Of a DNA stretch of 29,252 nucleotides, positions 12,087 to 20,389 are shown one piece after another (position 1 is the first letter of the stretch; each line of letters begins with the position of its first letter). The translations under genes and the position numbers were made by a program. The DNA is from a virus. Under the pieces are notes generated by a model. It saw nothing but the letters and a program-made list of their open reading frames with translations, did not search any database and was not told the origin of the DNA. The stretch covers positions 1 to 29,252 of IMG/VR virus record IMGVR_UViG_3300012178_000015. One strand, written 5' to 3'.

Positions 12087-12830
12087 ATGCCAAGAAAAAA
12101 GAATTCTAAAAATACGTCTAAAGAAGAAGAAATAGTAATCCCGCAAATTAAAAGCGACTTTAAAATTAAAAAGTTTGATCTTACAGATAAGCAAAAAAAC
12201 TTTTTAAAATTATCTCTAAACAATAAAACAAATATATTCTTTATAAGTGGTGTTGCAGGAAGCGCAAAAACATTTATATCAGTATTATCGGCACTAGAAT
12301 TAATGAAAGTTCATGAGGAACTAGAATTAGTTTATATTAGAAGTCTAGCTGAGAGCGCGGATAAAAGTATTGGGGCTTTACCCGGATCTATAGATGAAAA
12401 ATTTGATCCATTTTTATTACCACTAAAAGAAAAACTAGAAGAGCTTTTGGGCCCAGATGATATAAAAGAATTATTAAAAAGCCAAAGAGTAACTGGGATA
12501 CCAGTGAATTTTTTTAGAGGCGCGAGTCAAAACAAAAAAGTGGTTATTGTGGACGAAGCTCAAAATATGACTTTCAATGAATGTCAAACTATCATAACAA
12601 GAATAGGAAAGCATAGCAAATTCTTCTTTTGTGGAGATCCAATGCAATCTGATATTGGTAGTAAAAGTGGTTTTGAAAAAATGTATAACATATTTGATAG
12701 TGAAGACGCGCAAGAATGGGGGATTCACTGTTTTGAATTTAATGAAGAAGATATTAAAAGAAGCGAAATATTAAAATTCATTATTAAAAGCCTTAAATCT
12801 CACAAAAAAATAAGTTGTAGTGTAAACTAA
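12087..12830 (+). CDS. PhoH-family ATPase (247 aa)
   Basis: P-loop protein of the PhoH family, frequent in large and marine phages. Walker A GVAGSAKT lies at 55-62, Walker B VVIVDEAQN at 152-160 and the following FCGDPMQSDIGSKSGF at 181-196; together these give the PhoH signature (superfamily-1-like ATPase, possibly RNA/DNA helicase-related). The N-terminal 40 residues are lysine-rich and disordered. Its biological role in phages is not established. It opens the late plus-strand block and ends 30 nt before the zinc-ribbon gene. Confidence 0.9.
   Translation: MPRKKNSKNTSKEEEIVIPQIKSDFKIKKFDLTDKQKNFLKLSLNNKTNIFFISGVAGSAKTFISVLSALELMKVHEELELVYIRSLAESADKSIGALPGSIDEKFDPFLLPLKEKLEELLGPDDIKELLKSQRVTGIPVNFFRGASQNKKVVIVDEAQNMTFNECQTIITRIGKHSKFFFCGDPMQSDIGSKSGFEKMYNIFDSEDAQEWGIHCFEFNEEDIKRSEILKFIIKSLKSHKKISCSVN
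12820..12826 (+). promoter_or_regulatory. GTGTAAA motif overlapping the end of the PhoH-like gene
   Basis: GTGTAAA lies 33 nt before the ATG at 12860, inside the last PhoH codons. The spacing is longer than at the other sites, so it may be coincidental. Confidence 0.2.
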
Positions 12831-12859
12831 TTGACCAAAAGTTTTTATTTATTTTTATT

Positions 12860-13252
12860 ATGAGTCATATATATTGCAGTAACTGCGCAGAGAAAATACA
12901 ATTTTCAAGTAAAAAGCCAAAAGTTTGTCCATTTTGTGAAACCAGAATAGGCGAAACATTAATAAAAACACAAAAAAGTACATCTAGATCAGAAGAAATT
13001 AAAGACAATGAATTTGATATTGATATTGATAATTTAAAAATTGATTTTTCATCTGCCAATGTTATTATAGATGGAACAATACAACAAAGAACAACTTTAC
13101 AGTCAGCATTAAACAAATCCTCTGAACAGGGGAACAGCCAATTTAAGATGGGCAAAAGGAAAAACAAATCGGACATAATTGATTACGGGGAATTTTCTAA
13201 AAACATGACAAAAGATTGTTCTCCCGCCTCAAAGTCTAAAGATATTTCCTAA
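12860..13252 (+). CDS. Zinc-ribbon protein of unknown function (130 aa)
   Basis: The first 30 residues hold a two-knuckle zinc ribbon, YCSNC (C6, C9) and VCPFC (C23, C26). The rest is polar and low-complexity (a run of Asp/Ile around FDIDIDNLKIDFSS, then a Ser/Lys-rich tail) and probably unstructured. Position between PhoH and the sigma-like gene suggests a link to late transcription or nucleic-acid binding, but that is inference only. No SD sequence is seen; it lies 10 nt before the next gene. Confidence 0.6.
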   Translation: MSHIYCSNCAEKIQFSSKKPKVCPFCETRIGETLIKTQKSTSRSEEIKDNEFDIDIDNLKIDFSSANVIIDGTIQQRTTLQSALNKSSEQGNSQFKMGKRKNKSDIIDYGEFSKNMTKDCSPASKSKDIS

Positions 13253-13261
13253 TCCCTTCTT

Positions 13262-13990
13262 ATGCAAGACAGAAAAAGGAAAAGAATCTTCGAGGAAAAT
13301 TACGAAGAAATAAATAGAGTCGTAACCTCCAAAAGAAACAAGTGGAATCTAAAGGCGATCCCTTGGATGAGTTTCGAGGATGTAAAACAATTAATATTTT
13401 TACACATATACGAAAAGCTGCACCTTTGGGACGAAGAAAAGGGAAAAATTGGCCCTTGGGTAAACGTAACAGCCCATAATAGAATAAAAAATATTCTCAG
13501 AGACAATTATTATAATTATGCGAGGCCATGTTTGGGATGCGAATTTAATTCCAGCAAAAAAGGCGGTAAATTTGTTCTTAATTCAGAAGAAAATGGTTGT
13601 ACACTAACAAAATCTGGAATCCAATGTGAAGAGTGCCCAATGTATGCTAAATGGATAAGATCAAAAAAACAAGCATACAACATTAAATTACCCGTCCCCA
13701 TCGAAACACAGGAAATTCCAATAGAGAATAGAAATACCACATATATAGACTACGAGGCTTCTGAAAATCTTTTGCACAAGAAGATGAGGCTTTCATTGAC
13801 GATAAAAGATTATAAATGTTATGATTTATTATTTATACAAAAATTACCAGAGAAAATAGTTGCGGAAAAACTTGGATACATAACAAACGAAAAAAACAGA
13901 CCCGCTGGTTATAATACAATAAAAAAATTAAAAAAGAATTTCCTTATTAAAGCAAAAAAAATAATGGAAGATGAGGATATAATAATTTAA
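13262..13990 (+). CDS. Phage sigma-factor-like protein with zinc-binding insert (242 aa)
   Basis: Residues about 36-85 (WMSFEDVKQLIFLHIYEKL and KGKIGPWVNVTAHNRIKNIL) resemble sigma-70 region 2. Residues about 178-235 (YDLLFIQKLPEKIVAEKLGY, then YNTIKKLKKNFLIKAKKIM) resemble the region-4 helix-turn-helix. Between them is a cysteine-rich insert (C90, C93, C113, C122, C125) likely to bind zinc. This would be a late sigma factor directing host RNA polymerase to phage late promoters, analogous to T4 gp55. Lying just ahead of the packaging and head genes suits that role. The cognate promoter may be the GTGTAAA motif. Confidence 0.65.
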   Translation: MQDRKRKRIFEENYEEINRVVTSKRNKWNLKAIPWMSFEDVKQLIFLHIYEKLHLWDEEKGKIGPWVNVTAHNRIKNILRDNYYNYARPCLGCEFNSSKKGGKFVLNSEENGCTLTKSGIQCEECPMYAKWIRSKKQAYNIKLPVPIETQEIPIENRNTTYIDYEASENLLHKKMRLSLTIKDYKCYDLLFIQKLPEKIVAEKLGYITNEKNRPAGYNTIKKLKKNFLIKAKKIMEDEDIII

Positions 13991-13991
13991 T

Positions 13992-15038
13992 ATGACCACT
14001 TCAAAGGAACATACTCTTTCAAAAGAAGAAGAAGAATTTGTTTTGGCAAATTGTAAAAAGAACCCAAACATCAGTTATTTGGCAAAAGAATTAAGTGGCG
14101 GCAAGTATGACGGAAGAAGCAAACTCGGAAAAGCCATAGCTAAATTTTTAGTAGATAGAAATATTGATTATAAAACTACTAAATATAAAAAACTAGATTC
14201 TATAAAATTTAACCAAGACCAAATAAATTTCATTACCGATAAAGCTAGAAAAGGAATGAATAGTTTAGAAATAGCTACGTTAATTTTCCCAAATAAAAAT
14301 ATTAAGCCGCTTTGTTTTGAACAAAAAGAAATTGTTAGGGTTGTAAGAGAGCTGGGTATAGATTCTAATGAAATATTTGATAAAAAGTATTCCGCTCCAA
14401 AATCAATGGGCAAAGTTATACAAAAAATCAACAAATATGTGAATGTTTCTCTTGAAGAAAACAAATTATCGCCAAAATACAAAAAGTCTATTGAAAATTT
14501 ATTAAACTCAATGAACTCGCCGCGATTTGTTTATATGATGAACTCCTATGAAACAATTGAGGATAGAGAAATTTTTGAAAGCAATTTAGTAAAATCAGTT
14601 TGGGACCAGCATGATATAACGGCAGATGAATCAAATCTTTATTTAAATTTATCGGCTGATTATGTTATGCTTAAAGATTTAGAAAGGCACAGAAAAAAGC
14701 TGACTAGATTATTTGATGAAGCAGAAGAAAAAGAGCACTCTGTAAAAATGGCGGAAATGCTTAAAGCAAAAAGTGGGGAATATGCTTCTTGCGCAGATAG
14801 AATCGAAAAATTAATCAACAAACTCAATGGTTCCCGCGCACAAAGAAAACAAAAACAATTGCAATCCAATGAAAGCATTTTGTCTTTGGTCGAGGCTTTT
14901 CAAGATGAAGAGGATCGAAAAAATATCCTCAAACAAGCCAAGATATATGAAAGAGAAAAACAAGACGAGGTGCAAAGACTTGAAACAATCGATGAATTTA
15001 AAGCCAGATTGTGGGGAATAGATACAAGCTTAATTTAA
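13992..15038 (+). CDS. Putative small terminase subunit or DNA-binding protein (348 aa)
   Basis: The N-terminal about 130 residues look like two consecutive helical DNA-binding modules (SKEEEEFVLANCKKNPNISY with LAKELSGGKYDGRSKLG, and FNQDQINFITDKARKGMNSL with IATLIFPNK). The C-terminal half is a long charged coiled coil (LERHRKKLTRLFDEAEEKEH; ILKQAKIYEREKQDEVQRLE). HTH plus coiled coil just ahead of the large terminase fits a small terminase, although 348 aa is long for one. It ends 1 nt before the nuclease gene. Alternative: a transcription regulator. Confidence 0.4.
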   Translation: MTTSKEHTLSKEEEEFVLANCKKNPNISYLAKELSGGKYDGRSKLGKAIAKFLVDRNIDYKTTKYKKLDSIKFNQDQINFITDKARKGMNSLEIATLIFPNKNIKPLCFEQKEIVRVVRELGIDSNEIFDKKYSAPKSMGKVIQKINKYVNVSLEENKLSPKYKKSIENLLNSMNSPRFVYMMNSYETIEDREIFESNLVKSVWDQHDITADESNLYLNLSADYVMLKDLERHRKKLTRLFDEAEEKEHSVKMAEMLKAKSGEYASCADRIEKLINKLNGSRAQRKQKQLQSNESILSLVEAFQDEEDRKNILKQAKIYEREKQDEVQRLETIDEFKARLWGIDTSLI

Positions 15039-15039
15039 A

Positions 15040-15963
15040 ATGTTAGTTCCAAAAGAAGTGCAGGAAAATATCTGCAAAGAATGTAGAAAAAAGTTTGATT
15101 CCAGAAAGGATCTTCATATGCACTTAAAAGAACATGATATGATAATGGCTGGTTATTATACAAAACATTATCCCAAATACAATCTTTTAACTAGGGAGCC
15201 AATGCCATTTAAAAAATTAGAATCTTATTTTGCAAAAGATTTTGATAGTAGAGATCAACTATTTGCTTGGCTAGAAAAACAAAACGATAAAACAGCAAAA
15301 GAATATCTATTCAGTGTCTTAAAAAAAGAAAGGGAATATCGGGAATCAGATATCGCGCCTAATTTTCTTGATTTGCAATTTTCAGAAAGGTTGCCGCAAT
15401 TAAGCGTTTACCAAGAAAGCTTTGGTTCTTATATGAGAATCGCAGAAGAAGCTGGTTTTAATATATTTTACGACAAAAAATTACCAAAAAATTTTTTCAC
15501 AAAAGAAATAAACGAAGTAATACAAATAGACACTAGAGAACAATTAGTTTTGGAATTTGAAAAATCTTTCTCAGAAAAACTTGATTATGGGGATTACTCC
15601 TTCTTGGATAGCAAATATTCTGTTGAAAGAAAAAATCTTGCGGATTTGCTTCAAACTCTTGGCAAAAATTTACCAAGATTCAAAAGAGAAATAAACAGAT
15701 GCGTAAAAAACGAAGGCTATATGTTTATAGTTGTTGAGTGCGAGCTTGATGATCTGATTAATTATAACGAAGTAAACAATTTCCCTATTAATTTAAAAGC
15801 TGTGTATGCAAAAATAAGAGCTTTAACTGATGAATATAGAGAGAATATCCAATTTGTTTTTTCTGGCGGTAGAGAAGAATCTAAATTTTTAATACCAAGG
15901 TTATTGGATTTTGCCGAAGATTTAAAAAAAGTAGATTTGCAATACTTTATATCAAAATGTTAG
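15040..15963 (+). CDS. C2H2 zinc finger fused to an ERCC4-type nuclease (307 aa)
   Basis: Classical zinc finger at residues 12-32: C12-x2-C15-x12-H28-x3-H32. After a helical linker comes an ERCC4 (XPF/Mus81) nuclease core: IDTREQ with D164, LDYGDYSF at 182-188, the signature VERKNLADLL with E196-R197-K198, and PRFKREINR at 212-220. ERCC4 nucleases cut branched or flapped DNA. Here the gene is sandwiched between the putative TerS and TerL and overlaps TerL by 7 nt, so a role in packaging, resolving branched concatemers, or genome-end processing is plausible. All key nuclease residues are visible. Confidence 0.8.
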   Translation: MLVPKEVQENICKECRKKFDSRKDLHMHLKEHDMIMAGYYTKHYPKYNLLTREPMPFKKLESYFAKDFDSRDQLFAWLEKQNDKTAKEYLFSVLKKEREYRESDIAPNFLDLQFSERLPQLSVYQESFGSYMRIAEEAGFNIFYDKKLPKNFFTKEINEVIQIDTREQLVLEFEKSFSEKLDYGDYSFLDSKYSVERKNLADLLQTLGKNLPRFKREINRCVKNEGYMFIVVECELDDLINYNEVNNFPINLKAVYAKIRALTDEYRENIQFVFSGGREESKFLIPRLLDFAEDLKKVDLQYFISKC

Positions 15964-17882
15964 TGGTAGGAGAACAGAAAAGAAGAAACCCAAGATTTCA
16001 TAATATAAATGATGAAATAGAATCTATCGATGGCTATATAGAAGAACATAAAGCCAAAGTTCTCTTGTATAAATTCATGTATCATAACATAAGATGGACA
16101 ACAAAGATGATAATGGATGTTGATTTGTATCCTCTACAAGAAATAATGATTAAAACGATGTTTAATACTGATTATACTATTGGTGTTATTTCGCGAGGTG
16201 GAAGTAAAACTTACTTGTCATCTATTTATGCTGGTCTTTATGCTTTGATGAATCAAGGTGTTACTGTTGGTATTCTCGCACCCTCATTTCGTCAATCAAA
16301 AATGATGTTCACAAAATTAGAGGATATCATGAACAATAAAAAAGCTGGCCCATTCAAAAAATGCGTAACAAAAGTTAGCAAAGGAAGCGACCAGTGGATA
16401 ATGGAAATAGGAAGAAGCAAAATTCTTTCTTTGCCGTTGGGAGACGGGGGCAAGCTCCGTGGTTTTCGTTTTAATGTTATTATCTGTGACGAAATGTTGT
16501 TGATGCCAGAAAAGATTTACAATGAAGTTATAGTTCCCTTCTTAGGGGTTGTAGCCGATCCTAGAGAAAGAGAAAGAATCACAAAAATAGAAGATAAGTT
16601 GATAGAACAGGGCCAACTTACCGAAGAAGAAAGAACTGATTTCCAAAACAACAAATTAGTGAGTTTATCATCTGCGGGTTATACTTTTGATTTCTTTTAT
16701 AGACTTTATTCTACATACATAAATTTTATTGAAGATCCTAATGAAGCATTAAAAAAAGCCAAAGAAGCGAATCCAGACAAAGAAATCAATGATACCGCAA
16801 CAAGAGCAGTTTTTCAAGTTGCCCATGATGCTTTACCAAAAGGTTTGCATGACCAAAATCTTTTGAATCAATCCCGCGCAACAATGACAGAGGCCCAATT
16901 TAAAAGGGAGTTCGGCGCTGAATTTACAGACGATAGTTCTGGATTCTTTAATTTAAAAACAATAAAAGAGTGTGCGTTAAACATAGGTGAATATCCAATG
17001 GTAGAATTAAAAGGGGAGGGTGGAGCAAAATACATTATTGCTTTTGACCCATCTTGGGCTGGTAATGATACGTCAGATGATTTTGCTATTCATGTTATAA
17101 AACTTGTAGAAGAAAAAAAAGCGGGGATAGTTGTCCATAGCTATGCTTTGAGAGGCCAACAATTAGAGTCCCATATGAATTACTTCTTGTATTTATTGAA
17201 AAATTTTAATGTTGTCGGGATTATAGGCGACTATAACGGCGGGGATCAATTTATAAAAGCTTGCAATGAAAGCGCTTTATTTAAAGACCAAAATATTAAT
17301 CTTGGAATATTTCCTTCTGTCAAAACAGAGAGTGACAATTCTGACGAAGGCAAAAGAGAGAGAAAAAAAGAGCTGCAAAAATTAAAAAGATTCTACAAGC
17401 CAGACTATAAAGATTATGTGTTTTTAAGAACTCCTTCTTCAAATTGGATAAGACAATCAAATGAAATGTTATCCAAAAGCTTTGAAAAACAAAAAATACT
17501 ATTTGCTTCTAGACACAATCTGGAAACAAATATGAAAGAGCTGAAAAAAATAGATCTAAAAAACATAAAATTTGACACAGAATTAAAATACAACGACAAA
17601 ATTGAAGAACAAAGTAAAGTGGTTGATTTCCTCGAAAAACAAAGCGACAATATAGACTTAACCATAAACGAGACGGCTTTAATTATACAAAAAGTTTCTG
17701 CGCTTGGAAATAGAAGCTTTGACTTACCTGATAGTTTGAAAAGAGACAAAGGTAAGTATAAAACCCGTAAAGACTCCTACTCTGCTTTGGTGCTTGGGAA
17801 TTGGTTTGTACAATTATATTATGAGATGAATAATATGTCAGACGAAGAAGAATACGGTGGTTTTACTCCAGTTATGTTTTAA
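15957..17882 (+). CDS. terL: Terminase large subunit (641 aa)
   Basis: ATPase and nuclease motor that packages DNA into the prohead. The N-terminal ATPase has Walker A-like ISRGGSKT at 78-85, Walker B VIICDEM at 174-180 and the coupling motif SLSSAG at 236-241. The C-terminal RNase H-like nuclease has YIIAFDPSWAG (D364), GIIGDYNGGD (D425) and a late acidic site in RKDSYSALVLG. An insertion of charged helices (about 470-560, KRERKKELQKLKR onwards) enlarges the nuclease half. It overlaps the upstream nuclease gene by 7 nt; the chosen ATG at 15957 has no SD. Family assignment is firm. Confidence 0.95.
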   Translation: MLVVGEQKRRNPRFHNINDEIESIDGYIEEHKAKVLLYKFMYHNIRWTTKMIMDVDLYPLQEIMIKTMFNTDYTIGVISRGGSKTYLSSIYAGLYALMNQGVTVGILAPSFRQSKMMFTKLEDIMNNKKAGPFKKCVTKVSKGSDQWIMEIGRSKILSLPLGDGGKLRGFRFNVIICDEMLLMPEKIYNEVIVPFLGVVADPRERERITKIEDKLIEQGQLTEEERTDFQNNKLVSLSSAGYTFDFFYRLYSTYINFIEDPNEALKKAKEANPDKEINDTATRAVFQVAHDALPKGLHDQNLLNQSRATMTEAQFKREFGAEFTDDSSGFFNLKTIKECALNIGEYPMVELKGEGGAKYIIAFDPSWAGNDTSDDFAIHVIKLVEEKKAGIVVHSYALRGQQLESHMNYFLYLLKNFNVVGIIGDYNGGDQFIKACNESALFKDQNINLGIFPSVKTESDNSDEGKRERKKELQKLKRFYKPDYKDYVFLRTPSSNWIRQSNEMLSKSFEKQKILFASRHNLETNMKELKKIDLKNIKFDTELKYNDKIEEQSKVVDFLEKQSDNIDLTINETALIIQKVSALGNRSFDLPDSLKRDKGKYKTRKDSYSALVLGNWFVQLYYEMNNMSDEEEYGGFTPVMF

Positions 17883-17904
17883 TTTCTACTTTCAAAGTAA
17901 AATT

Positions 17905-17911
17905 GTGTAAA
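17905..17911 (+). promoter_or_regulatory. GTGTAAA motif before the portal gene
   Basis: GTGTAAAAATATTT directly precedes the ATG at 17919, with 7 nt between motif and start. It lies in the 36-nt gap after terL. Confidence 0.5.
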
Positions 17912-17918
17912 AATATTT

Positions 17919-19937
17919 ATGCCTGAAAAGACAAAAAGACCTTATAAAAAAAAGAATTTAGATTACTGGAACAAGAGATTGGGTAAAGAAACCCCTTCAA
18001 ATACACCTAAAGTTTCTCATTCCGTGTCTTTCGGCGAAGATTGGGAGCCAATGGGTGATGATTCGCCGAATTTATTTAATTCTAATCTCTCAAAAGCAAG
18101 AAGAAACAACTCTACTGGAACAACTGGTTCAAGATTTAATCAGGTTTTTGTTGATAGCAAAGATGCTAGATATCATAATATAGACCAATTAAATATGCCT
18201 TTCAGTACCACAAAACATGGTATAACAATGAGAAAAGCTATTGAGCTTACACAAAAAGCTTATGCCAATATTTCTATTGTAAGAAACACAATCGATATTA
18301 TGTCTGAATTTGCGAATTCAGAAATGTACCTAGAGGGTGGAACAAAACAGAGTCGCGAATTTGTTAAATCTTGGCTAAAAAGAATAAACATAGAAAGCTT
18401 AAAAGACCAATTTTTCAGAGAATTTTACCGTTCTGGCAATGTTTTTCTTTATAGAATAAACGCAAAATTTTCTTTAGAAGAAATCGCACAGATTTCAAAA
18501 ATTTACAATGTAAAAAGTTTAAATATTCCAATAAGGTATTTGTTATTAAACCCTTATGAAATTTCTTTGTATCACTCGTCTTCTTTCCATAACGGTAATT
18601 ACCAAAAAGCTTTGTCTCAATACGAGTTAGAAAGACTTAGAGATCCAAAAACAGACAGGGATCAACAAATTTTCGATGCACTTCCAAAAGAAACGCAAAG
18701 GCAAATCAAAGAAGGAACTTGGTTGGATGATGGCCTTTATATTGAATTGGACCCAGAAAAGATAAGGTATTCTTTTTATAAGAAACAAGACTATGAGCCA
18801 TTTGGAGTCCCTTTTGTTTACCCAGTATTGGATGATATAAACTGGAAATTAGAGCTTAAAAAAATAGACCAAGCAATATGCCGAACAGTAGAACAAATTG
18901 TTTTGCTTATCACAATGGGTAATGAACCAGAAAAAGGCGGTGTTAATCCTAAACACATCAAAGCTATGCAAAGCCTTTTCTTGAATCAAAGCGTTGGCCG
19001 TGTTTTGGTTTCTGATTATACAACTAAAGCTGATTTCGTTATTCCAGATTTAAAGAAAGTCCTTGGGAAAGAGAAGTACGAGATCGTAAACGAAGACATT
19101 AAAGAGGGCTTGCAAAACATTATTCTTGGAACTGGTTCTTCTAGTGAGGGTAAATTCGCTAATCAAATGATTAAAACAAAGATATTCTTAGAAAGAATCA
19201 AAGAACCAAGAGCTAATTTTAAAACTTTTATTCAACAAGAAATTGATGATATCTGTGAACAAGCTGGATTTCAAAAGTCTCCTACAGCGGAATTTCAAGA
19301 AATGAACCTAAAAGATGAAAATGTTGTCAATAGAGTCGCGCAAAGGTTAATGGAGTTGGGGATATTAACACCAGAGACTGGAATTGAATTCTTAAAAACA
19401 GGGGTTTATCCTACAAAAGAAAAATTAGAAGAATCACAAAAAGAATTTTTACAACAAAGAGAAGAAGGACTATATAATCCTATTGTTGGTGGAACTCCAG
19501 TGGGGAAAGAAGAAAATGGGGGGGCTGGCGGTGCTAAAAAACCACCTATTTCATCTTCTGGCCGACCTTCTGAATTAGCACAAAAATCTTCTGCGAGTAA
19601 AAAAGAAGTTCTTTATAAAAAAGACATTGCTGATGTTGTTTTTGCAATTTCTGAATTAGAAAAATACGGAAAAGAAAAATACAAACAAAATCAAGCAAAA
19701 AAAAGAATTACAAAAAAAGATCAAAAGTTTATAGATCATATGGTTGAATCTGTTGCCGCTTCTAGTGAAAACAAAGATTGGCACAAAAATATAGAGAAAG
19801 TTTCTAAAGACATTAATTTGTTAACATCTTTTGATACCAATCCAGAAATATATAATATCGCCGAAAAATACAATGAAAATATATTCAATTCCGCTATTAT
19901 ATATCACAGCAAAAAATTTCACAATAAAGATAAATAA
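17919..19937 (+). CDS. Portal protein (672 aa)
   Basis: Follows terL directly and precedes the protease-scaffold gene, the classical portal position. After a disordered basic N-terminus, residues 90-200 contain AIELTQKAYANISIVRNTID and FFREFYRSGNVFLYRI, the helix and strand pattern of portal clip/stem regions in many tailed phages. The middle has IDQAICRTVEQIVLLITMGN and a tail-ward stretch with FIQQEIDDICEQ. The C-terminal about 150 residues are Lys/Glu-rich and include GGAGGAKKPP, perhaps an internal tail contacting scaffold. It would form the dodecameric ring at one capsid vertex. Confidence 0.85.
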   Translation: MPEKTKRPYKKKNLDYWNKRLGKETPSNTPKVSHSVSFGEDWEPMGDDSPNLFNSNLSKARRNNSTGTTGSRFNQVFVDSKDARYHNIDQLNMPFSTTKHGITMRKAIELTQKAYANISIVRNTIDIMSEFANSEMYLEGGTKQSREFVKSWLKRINIESLKDQFFREFYRSGNVFLYRINAKFSLEEIAQISKIYNVKSLNIPIRYLLLNPYEISLYHSSSFHNGNYQKALSQYELERLRDPKTDRDQQIFDALPKETQRQIKEGTWLDDGLYIELDPEKIRYSFYKKQDYEPFGVPFVYPVLDDINWKLELKKIDQAICRTVEQIVLLITMGNEPEKGGVNPKHIKAMQSLFLNQSVGRVLVSDYTTKADFVIPDLKKVLGKEKYEIVNEDIKEGLQNIILGTGSSSEGKFANQMIKTKIFLERIKEPRANFKTFIQQEIDDICEQAGFQKSPTAEFQEMNLKDENVVNRVAQRLMELGILTPETGIEFLKTGVYPTKEKLEESQKEFLQQREEGLYNPIVGGTPVGKEENGGAGGAKKPPISSSGRPSELAQKSSASKKEVLYKKDIADVVFAISELEKYGKEKYKQNQAKKRITKKDQKFIDHMVESVAASSENKDWHKNIEKVSKDINLLTSFDTNPEIYNIAEKYNENIFNSAIIYHSKKFHNKDK

Positions 19938-19938
19938 A

Positions 19939-19944
19939 TGTAAA
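19939..19944 (+). promoter_or_regulatory. TGTAAA motif before the 19955 gene
   Basis: AATGTAAAACATATAG precedes the ATG at 19955, 10 nt after the motif. It is a weaker match (no GTG). Confidence 0.3.
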
Positions 19945-19954
19945 ACATATAGAT

Positions 19955-20389
19955 ATGAAAATTAAATCAGACTTTTTAACAGAAAAAATGGCTCAAAAAT
20001 ATGCCGATGGGGTCAAAGAAAAATTCGGTTGCGAGCCAACATTAAACAAAGCTTCTGTAGAATATGACATTTCCTATTGGAAAGAAAACAAAGCGTCTGA
20101 CATGACAGAAGAAGAAGTTATGGCTTCTACTCCAACTTACGAAGAAATGGATAGAAGTATTTCCTATGTTTACGATCATATGAATTATAAATTTGACGCA
20201 GTTAGAGAAGAAATGGGCTACTTCATGAAAATCCTCCAAAATCACATGAAAGGACATCTGCCGAACGTAAAAAGTAACGAACAATTATCGAAAGCTATTA
20301 AAGCTCTTGGTTTAGAAGGGGAATACGAAGTTTATAAGCCAATAATTTCTGTGGCAAACAAGAAAACTGGCGAAATCATTGTTGGTTAA
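19955..20389 (+). CDS. Hypothetical protein between portal and protease (144 aa)
   Basis: Not recognised. It has an acidic middle (ASDMTEEEVMASTPTYEEMD) and a helical segment YDHMNYKFDAVREEMGYFMK, and ends YKPIISVANKKTGEIIVG, which looks like a beta hairpin. Its stop overlaps the ATG of the protease-scaffold gene by 1 nt (TAATG), so the two are likely coupled. Position suggests a head-assembly accessory protein, but no motif shows it. Confidence 0.55.
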   Translation: MKIKSDFLTEKMAQKYADGVKEKFGCEPTLNKASVEYDISYWKENKASDMTEEEVMASTPTYEEMDRSISYVYDHMNYKFDAVREEMGYFMKILQNHMKGHLPNVKSNEQLSKAIKALGLEGEYEVYKPIISVANKKTGEIIVG

